A stretch of DNA of 41,951 nt, from positions 1 to 41,951 of the forward strand of contig NZ_JAHHIU010000125.1 in NCBI RefSeq assembly GCF_024539815.1, in the 5' to 3' direction. Shown here piece by piece: positions 33,064 to 39,548 of the stretch (position 1 is its first letter; each line of letters begins with the position of its first letter). The DNA comes from Streptomyces hayashii. GTDB taxonomy: Bacteria > Actinomycetota > Actinomycetes > Streptomycetales > Streptomycetaceae. The notes under the pieces are model-generated. The model ran no database searches, had not been told where the DNA came from, and saw nothing but the letters and a program-made list of their open reading frames with translations. Made by a program: the position numbers and the translations under genes.

Positions 33064-34226
33064 GCGGGCTGCTCCGAGAGTGCGGCGACGCCGAAGCGCC
33101 GGGGTGTGAAGGGACGGGCCTCGTCGGGGAGCTCCCCGGTGGCCAGGACCTGCGCCATCGCGTCACCGGTCACCGGCGTCAGCAGCACGCCGTTGCGGTA
33201 GTGCCCGGTCGCCAGCGACAGCCCCGCCAGCCCGGTCGGCCCGAGCAGCGGCGCGTTGTCCGGGGACGCGGGACGCAGCCCCGCGCGCGTCTCGGTGAGC
33301 GGGAGCTCGGTGATGCCCGGGACCAGCTCATGGGCGTCGCGCAGCAGCTCGTACACGCCCCCCGCCGTCACCGTCGTGTCCCAGCCCAGCTCCTCGCTGG
33401 TCGCGCCGACCACCAGCTCGCCGTTCTCCCGCGGCACCAGGTAGACCTGGCTGCCGCGCACCACGGCCCGCACGGTGCGGTTCAGGAACGGCGCGTACCG
33501 CTGCGGCACGGTCAGCCGCAGCACCTGGCCCTTGACGGGCCGCACGGGCGGCACCACGTCCTGCGGGACTCCCGCGAGCCGCCCGCTCAGGCTGCCGCCG
33601 GCGAGCACCGTCTGCCCCGCCGTCAACGCCGTGCCGTCCCGGGTGACGACCCCCGCGGCGCGTTCGCCGACCACGGTCAGCCGCTCCGCCCAGGCCCGGT
33701 GGAAGGTCACGCCGGCCCGATCGCACGCCCTCACCAGGGCCCGCGCCAGCCGTCGCGGGTCGACCTGGTGGTCGCCGTCCACCCGCAGCCCGCCGCGCAC
33801 CCCCGGCGCGAGCATCGGCTCCAGACGCCGGCACTCACGCCCGGACAGCCACTCCGACTCCAGCCCCGACTGCCGCTGCAGCGCGTGCAGTTCGCGCAGA
33901 TGGGCCCGGTCGTCGGCGTCCAGCGCCACCGCCAGCGTGCCGCACCGCCGGTAACCGAGGTCCTGCCCGGTCAGTTCCGTGAGCTCGGCCGCGAAGTCCG
34001 GATAGCGACGGGCCGAGGCCAGATTGAGGCCGAGCAGCGTCTGCTCGCCGTAGTGCAGTTCCGTGACGGCGGCCAGCATCCCGGCGGCGACCAGAGCGGC
34101 CCCGCCGCCCGGGTCCGGGTCCACCACCGCCGTGGCCAGACCGCGCTGTGCGGCCCGCCAGGCCGTGACCAGCCCGATGATCCCGCCCCCGATGACGAGG
34201 ACGTCTGACGTACGCGGAGACGACAT
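33060..34226 (-). CDS. thiO: Glycine oxidase ThiO
   Basis: The 388-residue flavoprotein starts with the dinucleotide-binding motif VLVIGGGIIGLVTAW, then AALVAAGMLAAV, DHQVDPRRLARAL, PVKGQVLRL and the C-terminal GHYRNGVLLTPVTG of the DAO superfamily. ThiO oxidises glycine to iminoglycine, which ThiG uses. It is the first gene behind the TPP riboswitch and overlaps thiS by four bases. The start codon follows a G-rich site (GGGAGGGGC) that is also the end of the riboswitch, so ligand binding probably hides it. Confidence 0.95.
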   Translation of the reverse strand: MSSPRTSDVLVIGGGIIGLVTAWRAAQRGLATAVVDPDPGGGAALVAAGMLAAVTELHYGEQTLLGLNLASARRYPDFAAELTELTGQDLGYRRCGTLAVALDADDRAHLRELHALQRQSGLESEWLSGRECRRLEPMLAPGVRGGLRVDGDHQVDPRRLARALVRACDRAGVTFHRAWAERLTVVGERAAGVVTRDGTALTAGQTVLAGGSLSGRLAGVPQDVVPPVRPVKGQVLRLTVPQRYAPFLNRTVRAVVRGSQVYLVPRENGELVVGATSEELGWDTTVTAGGVYELLRDAHELVPGITELPLTETRAGLRPASPDNAPLLGPTGLAGLSLATGHYRNGVLLTPVTGDAMAQVLATGELPDEARPFTPRRFGVAALSEQPA

Positions 34227-34237
34227 GGGCGTCCAGC

Positions 34238-34328
34238 CCCTCCCTTCGCCGGCATGACCCGGATCAGGTTCGTACGGTCGGAGGCCGCCAGCCTCCCTCT
34301 CAGCCCGGTGCGTCCGGGCTCCCGCGAG
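34238..34328 (-). promoter_or_regulatory. TPP riboswitch (THI element)
   Basis: Read on the reverse strand the conserved blocks occur in order: CGGGAGCCC, GGGCTGAGAGGG, CCGACCGTACGAACCTGATC and CCGGGTCATGCCGGCGAAGGGAG. The CTGAGA pyrimidine-sensor and the ACCTGATC...GGTCATGCCGGCGAAGGGAG diphosphate-sensor segments are unmistakable. The final GGGAGGGG lies just before the thiO start, which suggests translational control. Confidence 0.97.
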
Positions 34329-34343
34329 TGCTCTACGTTGGCC

Positions 34344-34349
34344 ACCCTA
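34344..34349 (-). promoter_or_regulatory. -10 box of the thiOSG operon
   Basis: TAGGGT on the reverse strand lies about 17 bp before the first conserved base of the riboswitch, at the right distance for transcription to start just upstream of the element. Confidence 0.55.
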
Positions 34350-34387
34350 GCCCGCCGCCGCACACCGCAGTAAGGGAGCCTCCGCGC

Positions 34388-34831
34388 ATGGCCCGGTCAC
34401 TCGACGGCCTCGTCCTCGCCCCCGTGGCCGACCAGGCGCCCGGGCAGGTGGGCGTCCGCACCCGTTTCGCGTACCACGAGCGGGACGGGGTGATCTGGGC
34501 CGACTACGCGGGCGGAGACGTCGTGCGCGGGCATCTGCTGGGTACTCGTGAGGGGGACCGCCTCGACTTCCGGTACGTCCAGCTCAAGCGCGACGGGACG
34601 ACGTCCGCGGGGCACTGCGTGTCCACGGTCGTCGACCTGCCCGACGGCCGGGTGCGCCTCGACGAGAGCTGGGAGTGGGAGTCGCAGCCCGGCAGCGGCA
34701 CGAGCGTCGTGGAGCAGCTCCCTGAACGCACGGCCGGCGCGGTCGGCGCGGGAGACACGGCCGGCAAGGACAAGGCGGACGGCATGGACAGGGCGGACGG
34801 TGTGGAGCACGTCACGGAGCACGACGGCTGA
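34388..34831 (+). CDS. Small conserved lipocalin-like protein of unknown function
   Basis: The 147-residue protein begins at an ATG eleven bases after AAGGGAG. Residues about 20-100 look like repeated beta-hairpins (FAYHERDGVIWADYAGGDVVRG, RLDFRYVQLKRDG, RVRLDESWEWES in part), a pattern seen in small lipocalin/FABP-like proteins. Such sequences are sometimes named n-acetylglutamate synthase in databases, but I see no acetyltransferase motif, so that name should not be used. The last 45 residues are Asp/Gly/Ala-rich and probably disordered. It is divergent from the thi operon and 32 bp before the flavoprotein gene. Confidence 0.8.
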   Translation: MARSLDGLVLAPVADQAPGQVGVRTRFAYHERDGVIWADYAGGDVVRGHLLGTREGDRLDFRYVQLKRDGTTSAGHCVSTVVDLPDGRVRLDESWEWESQPGSGTSVVEQLPERTAGAVGAGDTAGKDKADGMDRADGVEHVTEHDG

Positions 34832-34857
34832 CTGACTGATCGTCAGGTGTCTAAGGT
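34828..34857 (+). promoter_or_regulatory. Promoter of the leaderless flavoprotein gene
   Basis: CTGACT (34828-34833) and TAAGGT (34852-34857) are 18 bp apart, and the GTG start is six bases after the -10 box with no Shine-Dalgarno between. Confidence 0.55.
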
Positions 34858-34863
34858 GATCAG

Positions 34864-36105
34864 GTGAGCGAGCAGAGGCAGGAAGAAGGCAGGCCGGACG
34901 GGCGCCGCGTGGTGGTCGTCGGCGCGGGTATGGCCGGGGTGCAGACCGCGGTGGCCCTGCGCGAACAGGGCTTCGGCGGCCGGGTGACGCTGATAGGCGC
35001 CGAACCCCATCAGCCCTACGACCGACCGCCGCTGTCCAAGGCCGTGCTGCTCGGCAAGGCCGAGGGATCCGCCCTGGACGTCGACTTCGACGGCCTCGGC
35101 ATCGAACTGGAACTCGGCCGCGAGGTCCTCGGCCTGCGCCCGGCCGACCACGAGCTGGACACCGAGCGCGGGCCCGTCCCGTACGACGTCCTCGTCCTCG
35201 CCACCGGCGCCGAGCCGATCCGGCTGCCCGGCGCGGAGGGCGTGCCCGGCGTGCATCTGCTGCGCACCCTGGACGACGCCGAACGCCTGCGTCCCGTGCT
35301 CGCCGGCCGGCACGACGTCGTGGTCGTCGGCGCGGGCTGGATCGGCGCGGAGTTCGCCACGGCCGCGCGCGAGGCCGGTTGCGAGGTCACCGTCGTCGAG
35401 GCGGCCGACCGGCCGCTGGCCGGCGCGCTGCCCGCGGAGGTCGCCGCCCCGATGGCCGCCTGGTACGCCGACGGCGGCATCGCTCTGCGCACCCGCGCGC
35501 GGGTGGAGCGCGTCGAGCCCGGCGCGGTGGTCCTCGACGACGGCTCACGGCTGCCCGCCGACGCCGTCGTGGTCGGCATCGGCGCCCGCCCCGCCACCGC
35601 CTGGCTGGCCGGCTCCGGCATCGAGCTCGGCGCGCACGGCGAGATCGTGGCCGACGCAGCTCTGCGCACCTCCCGGCCGGACGTGTACGCGGTCGGCGAC
35701 TGCGCCTCCTTCCCGTCCGGCCGGTACGGCGAGCGGCTGCTCGTCCACCACTGGGACAACGCGCTCCAGGGGCCGCGCACGGTCGCGGCGAACATCGTCG
35801 GCGCGGCCACGGACGAACCCGCGGCCGTCTACGATCCCGTCCCGTACTTCTGGTCCGAGCAGTTCGGCCGCTTCGTCCAGTACGCCGGACACCACGCGGA
35901 CGCCGACGGCGTCGTGTGGCGCGGCGACGCCTCCGGTCCCGCGTGGACGGTCTGCTGGCTGCGCGAGGACCGCCTGGTCGCTCTGCTGGCCGTGGGCCGG
36001 CCCCGTGACCTCGCCCAGGGCAGACGGCTGATCGAGGCGGGCACGCCCATGAATCCCCGGCTCCTCGCGGACCCGGCGAGGCCGCTGAAGGCCGCGACCG
36101 CCTGA
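34864..36105 (+). CDS. FAD/NAD-dependent ferredoxin-reductase-like oxidoreductase
   Basis: The 413-residue protein has the FAD-binding VVVVGAGMAGVQTA, PYDRPPLSK, LATGAEPIRLPG, the NAD-binding VVVVGAGWIGAEFA and YAVGDCASF, then a reductase C-terminal domain with HHWDNALQGPRT and VPYFWSEQFG. This is the glutathione-reductase-fold ferredoxin/rubredoxin reductase group that passes electrons from NAD(P)H to an iron-sulfur partner, often for cytochrome P450. No ferredoxin or P450 gene lies beside it. The GTG start is leaderless by its promoter position. Confidence 0.92.
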   Translation: MSEQRQEEGRPDGRRVVVVGAGMAGVQTAVALREQGFGGRVTLIGAEPHQPYDRPPLSKAVLLGKAEGSALDVDFDGLGIELELGREVLGLRPADHELDTERGPVPYDVLVLATGAEPIRLPGAEGVPGVHLLRTLDDAERLRPVLAGRHDVVVVGAGWIGAEFATAAREAGCEVTVVEAADRPLAGALPAEVAAPMAAWYADGGIALRTRARVERVEPGAVVLDDGSRLPADAVVVGIGARPATAWLAGSGIELGAHGEIVADAALRTSRPDVYAVGDCASFPSGRYGERLLVHHWDNALQGPRTVAANIVGAATDEPAAVYDPVPYFWSEQFGRFVQYAGHHADADGVVWRGDASGPAWTVCWLREDRLVALLAVGRPRDLAQGRRLIEAGTPMNPRLLADPARPLKAATA

Positions 36106-36173
36106 GCCGGGGCGGGGCCCGGTCGGACCGGCCCGGCTTCCGACTGTCAGCGGCAGATGGCAGGCTTGTTCCC

Positions 36174-36539
36174 GTGACCGAGATTGACGCAAAGACCGAT
36201 GCTCTCGTCCCCGCCTGGCTCACCGTGCCCGACATCGCGGAGATGCTCGATGTCGACGTGATCCGCGTCCGGCAGCTGATCAAGGACGGCCAGCTCATCG
36301 CCGTGCGCCGCGGCGAGAACCGCGCGCTGCACGTTCCCGCCGCCTTCATCGACGGGGACAAGGTGGTGAAGGGGCTGGTCGGGACCCTGACCCTGCTGCG
36401 GGACGACGGCTTCAAGGACGAAGAGATGCTGGAATGGCTCTTCACCCCGGACCCGAGCCTGCCCGGCACGCCGGCCCAGGCCCTCAGTGAGAATCGCGGC
36501 ACGGAGGTGAAGCGCCGCGCCCAGGCGCTCGCCGTCTGA
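36174..36539 (+). CDS. Rv2175c-like helix-turn-helix DNA-binding protein
   Basis: The 121-residue protein has an N-terminal MerR/excisionase-like helix-turn-helix (LTVPDIAEMLDVDVIRVRQLI, residues about 16-36) and a small basic wing. The C-terminal domain has VVKGLVGTLTLLRDDGFKDEE and EWLFTPDPSLPGTP, as in Rv2175c of M. tuberculosis. Rv2175c is a DNA-binding substrate of the kinase PknL encoded next to it (from memory). Here the PASTA kinase gene lies 4.3 kb away, separated by the thi genes. Thr residues near the start (Thr2, Thr8) could be phospho-acceptors, as inference. The GTG is seven bases after a weak CAGGCT box. Confidence 0.88.
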   Translation: MTEIDAKTDALVPAWLTVPDIAEMLDVDVIRVRQLIKDGQLIAVRRGENRALHVPAAFIDGDKVVKGLVGTLTLLRDDGFKDEEMLEWLFTPDPSLPGTPAQALSENRGTEVKRRAQALAV

Positions 36540-36561
36540 CCCGCTAGTTCGCACCGACACC

Positions 36562-36593
36562 CGGCGTACGGGTGCGCTCGCTCCCGTACGCCG
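36562..36593 (+). terminator. Perfect hairpin between the Rv2175c-like gene and thiE
   Basis: CGGCGTACGGG (36562-36572) pairs with CCCGTACGCCG (36583-36593) across a ten-base loop. It lies 22 bp after the stop of the upstream gene and 20 bp before the thiE ATG. It may terminate transcription or sit in the thiE leader. Confidence 0.6.
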
Positions 36594-36612
36594 CCCTGGG
36601 GGGACCTCCCGT

Positions 36613-37260
36613 ATGCCCGACACCGCCCGCGCCCGCCTGGCCGGCGCCCTGCTGTACCTGTGCACGGACGCCCGCACCCGCCAGGGCGACCTCCCGGAGT
36701 TCCTCGACGCCGTCCTCGCGGGCGGCGTCGACATCGTCCAGCTGCGGGACAAGGGCATGGAGGCGGCCGAGGAGCTGGAGCACCTGCGGGTGTTCGCGGA
36801 CGCCTGCGCCCGGCACGGCAAGCTCCTCGCGGTCAACGACCGCGCGGACGTGGCCCACGCCGCCGGGGCCGGCGTGCTCCATCTCGGACAGGGCGACCTG
36901 CCCGTCCCGGCCGCCCGCGCGATCCTCGGCGACGGGGTCCTCGTGGGCCGCTCCACCCACTCGGCGGCGGAGGCGGAGGCCGCCGCCGTCCAGGAGGGCG
37001 TGGACTACTTCTGCACCGGCCCGTGCTGGCCCACCCCCACCAAGCCGGGCCGCCACGCGCCCGGCCTGGACCTGGTGCGGCACACGGCGTCCCTCGGCGT
37101 CGACCGCCCCTGGTTCGCCATCGGCGGCATCGACCTCGGCAACCTCGACGAGGTGCTGGCGGCGGGCGCCCGCCGGGTCGTGGTGGTCCGGGCGATCACC
37201 CAGGCGGACGATCCGGGCGCCGCGGCGGCGGAGTTCGCCAAGCGGCTGAGCGAGGGGTAG
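36613..37260 (+). CDS. thiE: Thiamine-phosphate synthase ThiE
   Basis: The 215-residue TIM-barrel enzyme has YLCTDARTRQGD, IVQLRDKGM, LLAVNDRADVA, VLHLGQGDLP, VGRSTHSAAEA, YFCTGPCWPTPTKPG and PWFAIGGID. These bind the hydroxymethylpyrimidine pyrophosphate and the thiazole phosphate, which it joins to thiamine phosphate. The ATG follows GGGGGGACC. Unlike thiOSG, it has no visible TPP riboswitch upstream. Confidence 0.96.
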   Translation: MPDTARARLAGALLYLCTDARTRQGDLPEFLDAVLAGGVDIVQLRDKGMEAAEELEHLRVFADACARHGKLLAVNDRADVAHAAGAGVLHLGQGDLPVPAARAILGDGVLVGRSTHSAAEAEAAAVQEGVDYFCTGPCWPTPTKPGRHAPGLDLVRHTASLGVDRPWFAIGGIDLGNLDEVLAAGARRVVVVRAITQADDPGAAAAEFAKRLSEG

Positions 37261-37303
37261 CCCGGCCGCCCCGGCTCGCGGCGCGCCCGGTCCGCCCGTC
37301 CTC

Positions 37304-37351
37304 GGTGTCCCGGCCTCCCGGTGTCCCGGCCTCCCGGTGTCCCGGCCTCAC
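37304..37351. repeat. Three tandem 16-bp units after thiE
   Basis: GGTGTCCCGGCCTCCC is found at 37304-37319 and 37320-37335, and with one change at 37336-37351. The array lies in the 225-bp space between thiE and metF and has no coding role that I can see. Confidence 0.9.
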
Positions 37352-37394
37352 CGTCTCCGGGCTGCCTGGTCCGCGGGCCGTGCCGTCCTCGTAC

Positions 37395-37428
37395 GATTGT
37401 CCAAGGGGTGGACAACAACTCGACAATC
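37395..37428. promoter_or_regulatory. Inverted repeats upstream of metF
   Basis: TTGTCC (37397-37402) and GGACAA (37410-37415) are exact inverted repeats with a seven-base spacer. GATTGTC (37395-37401) also pairs with GACAATC (37422-37428). Three GACAA-type half-sites thus precede the metF promoter by 23-50 bp, as expected of an operator. Confidence 0.5.
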
Positions 37429-37450
37429 CGGGCAAATATCCCGCATCCGG

Positions 37451-37479
37451 TTGGGGGACCGCCCACCCCTGGCTAACCT
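37451..37479 (+). promoter_or_regulatory. Promoter of leaderless metF
   Basis: TTGGGG (37451-37456) and TAACCT (37474-37479) are 17 bp apart, and the ATG begins six bases after the -10 box. Confidence 0.55.
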
Positions 37480-37485
37480 GCCCGT

Positions 37486-38409
37486 ATGGCCCTAGGAACC
37501 GCATCCACCAGGACGGACCGCGCGCGCACCGTGCGCGACATCCTGGCGACCGGCAAGACGACGTACTCGTTCGAGTTCTACGCGCCGAAGACGCCGAAGG
37601 GTGAGCGGAGCCTGTGGGACGCCCTGCGCAGGGTCGAGGCGGTCGCCCCCGACTTCGTCTCGGTGACCTACGGCGCCGGCGGGTCCACCCGTGCCACCAC
37701 GGTCAAGGAGACCCAGCAGATCGTCGTCGACACCACCCTGACGCCGGTCGCGCACCTCACCGCCGTGGACCACTCCGTCGCCGAGCTGCGCAACATCATC
37801 GGCCAGTACGCCGACGCCGGCATCCGCAACATGCTCGCCGTGCGCGGCGACCCGCCCGGCGACCCGATGGGCCCGTGGGTGCCGCATCCCCAGGGCCTCA
37901 CGTACGCCGCCGAACTCGTCCGGCTCATCAAGGAGTCCGGCGACTTCTGCGTCGGCGTCGCCGCCTTCCCCGAGATGCATCCGCGCTCCGACGAGTGGGA
38001 CCTCGACGTGTCGCACTTCGTCGACAAGTGCCGGGCCGGCGCCGACTACGCCATCACGCAGATGTTCTTCGAGCCCGAGTCCTATCTGCGACTGCGCGAC
38101 CGGGTCGCGGCGGCCGGCTGTGTGACTCCGGTCATCCCGGAGGTCCTTCCGGTGACGAGTGTGAAGATGCTGGAACGCCTGCCCAAGCTCAGCAACGCCC
38201 GCTTCCCGGCCGCCCTGAAAGAGCGGATCCTCACAGCCAAAGACGATCCGGCCGCTGTACGCTCCATTGGCATCGACTTCGCCACGGAGTTCTGCGCACG
38301 GCTGCTGGCCGAGGGAGTGCCCGGACTGCACTTCATCACGCTCAACAACTCCACGGCGACGCTGGAAATCTACGAGAACCTGGGCCTGCACCATCCGCCG
38401 CAGGCCTAG
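37486..38409 (+). CDS. metF: Methylenetetrahydrofolate reductase
   Basis: The 307-residue TIM-barrel flavoprotein has SFEFYAPKTPKGE (catalytic Glu), VSVTYGAGGSTRA, HLTAVDHS, MLAVRGDPPGD, VAAFPEMHPRS and AITQMFFEPE, which form the FAD and folate sites. It reduces 5,10-methylene-THF to 5-methyl-THF, the methyl donor for methionine synthesis. The ATG directly follows a good promoter, so the mRNA is probably leaderless. It is 225 bp after thiE and has its own candidate operator. Confidence 0.96.
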   Translation: MALGTASTRTDRARTVRDILATGKTTYSFEFYAPKTPKGERSLWDALRRVEAVAPDFVSVTYGAGGSTRATTVKETQQIVVDTTLTPVAHLTAVDHSVAELRNIIGQYADAGIRNMLAVRGDPPGDPMGPWVPHPQGLTYAAELVRLIKESGDFCVGVAAFPEMHPRSDEWDLDVSHFVDKCRAGADYAITQMFFEPESYLRLRDRVAAAGCVTPVIPEVLPVTSVKMLERLPKLSNARFPAALKERILTAKDDPAAVRSIGIDFATEFCARLLAEGVPGLHFITLNNSTATLEIYENLGLHHPPQA

Positions 38410-38465
38410 ACCGGTCGCACCCACATACGACACACTGCGTAGCGGCCACTGGGAGAGGGGCGTAC

Positions 38466-39482
38466 ATGGGCTGGACGGTCCTCTACATCGCGTTCGGCAT
38501 CGTCGCGCTGTGGCTGCTCGGCGAGGTTCTGCTGCAGTACAAGGCCCGGCTGCGCTGGCGGCTGCTGGCCTTCGTCGGCTTCCTCGGCGTCGTCCTCGGC
38601 GTCCTGATCCCGTCGGTCGTCGTCATCGCGCTGGGCGCCGTCGCCTTCGCGGTCGGCCAGACCTACGTCACCCTGTCGTTCCGCCGCGGCTTCGCGGAGG
38701 GCTGGGCCTTCCGCCGCGCGGACACGGAGGGTGACGAGACCTCCCTCGTCAAGCGCCGCCGCGGCAAGGCGGACCGGCAGGACCCCGCCCTGGAGGTCTC
38801 CGGCATGGAGGCTTCCGATTCCGGTTCGGGCGCGCCCCACGGCGACGACGTCGCGTTCGGCGGCCAGGACGATCACGCCTTCGGGGACAAGAGCGCCTAC
38901 GGCGACGACGACTTCGACCGCGACGACGTCTTCACCCCCGCCCCCCGCTCCTTCGACCCGACGGCCGCTGGGACCGCCTCCGTCTACGAGCCGCAGCCCC
39001 TGCCCGACGACACCGGCTCCTACGGCATATACAGCGACACCGCGTACCCGGGCGCGAGCGGCCAGGGCCAGTCCCAGGGCCAGCCCCAGGACCAGTACGC
39101 CACGGCCGCCCAGGGCACGGACCAGAACTACGGGTACGACACCTACGCCGGGTACCACCAGCAGCAGTACGGCTATGACGCCACGGGCGAGCAGCAGTAC
39201 GCCGCCTACTCCGACCCGTACATCGGCACCCAGACCTACGGCGGCGGCTCCTACGACGCCGGATACGGCCAGCAGCAGTACGGGCAACAGGGCTACACGC
39301 AGGACCAGTACGGCGCCGGCGGCTACGGGGAGACCCCGGCCGGCGGGGTCTGGGTCCCGCAGCAGCGCAACACCGACGACCCGCTGGGCGGCGAACTCCC
39401 GCCCGAGCAGCAGTACCCGTACCAGGGCGACGGACAGCAGCCCGGCCAGGGCAACGGATACGACGAGCAGTATCGGTTCTGA
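38466..39482 (+). CDS. Membrane-anchored protein with Gln/Tyr/Gly-rich prion-like tail
   Basis: The 338-residue protein has two membrane helices (about residues 5-20 and 33-62) and a basic, charged middle (about 75-105). The following region is acidic (about 105-165). From about 195 to the end it is almost only Gln, Tyr, Gly, Asp, Ser, Pro and Thr, with repeated QQYG, GYGQ and QYG motifs. Such tails are disordered and similar in composition to low-complexity domains that condense in eukaryotic RNA-binding proteins. The tail is probably cytoplasmic by the positive-inside rule, but the topology is not certain. ATG 38466 has GAGAGGGG about seven bases before it. I know no function; it is conserved downstream of metF in Streptomyces (from memory). 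Confidence 0.85.
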   Translation: MGWTVLYIAFGIVALWLLGEVLLQYKARLRWRLLAFVGFLGVVLGVLIPSVVVIALGAVAFAVGQTYVTLSFRRGFAEGWAFRRADTEGDETSLVKRRRGKADRQDPALEVSGMEASDSGSGAPHGDDVAFGGQDDHAFGDKSAYGDDDFDRDDVFTPAPRSFDPTAAGTASVYEPQPLPDDTGSYGIYSDTAYPGASGQGQSQGQPQDQYATAAQGTDQNYGYDTYAGYHQQQYGYDATGEQQYAAYSDPYIGTQTYGGGSYDAGYGQQQYGQQGYTQDQYGAGGYGETPAGGVWVPQQRNTDDPLGGELPPEQQYPYQGDGQQPGQGNGYDEQYRF

Positions 39483-39548
39483 CGGCCGCGTTCGCCCCGG
39501 CGCCCGCCCGCCCGCGCCCGGTCCCGCGTCCGACGGGCCGTCACGGCC

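Noticed and set aside
34388..34831. N-acetylglutamate synthase
   Set aside because: This name occurs in databases for similar proteins, but no GNAT motif is visible; the pattern is beta-rich and lipocalin-like.
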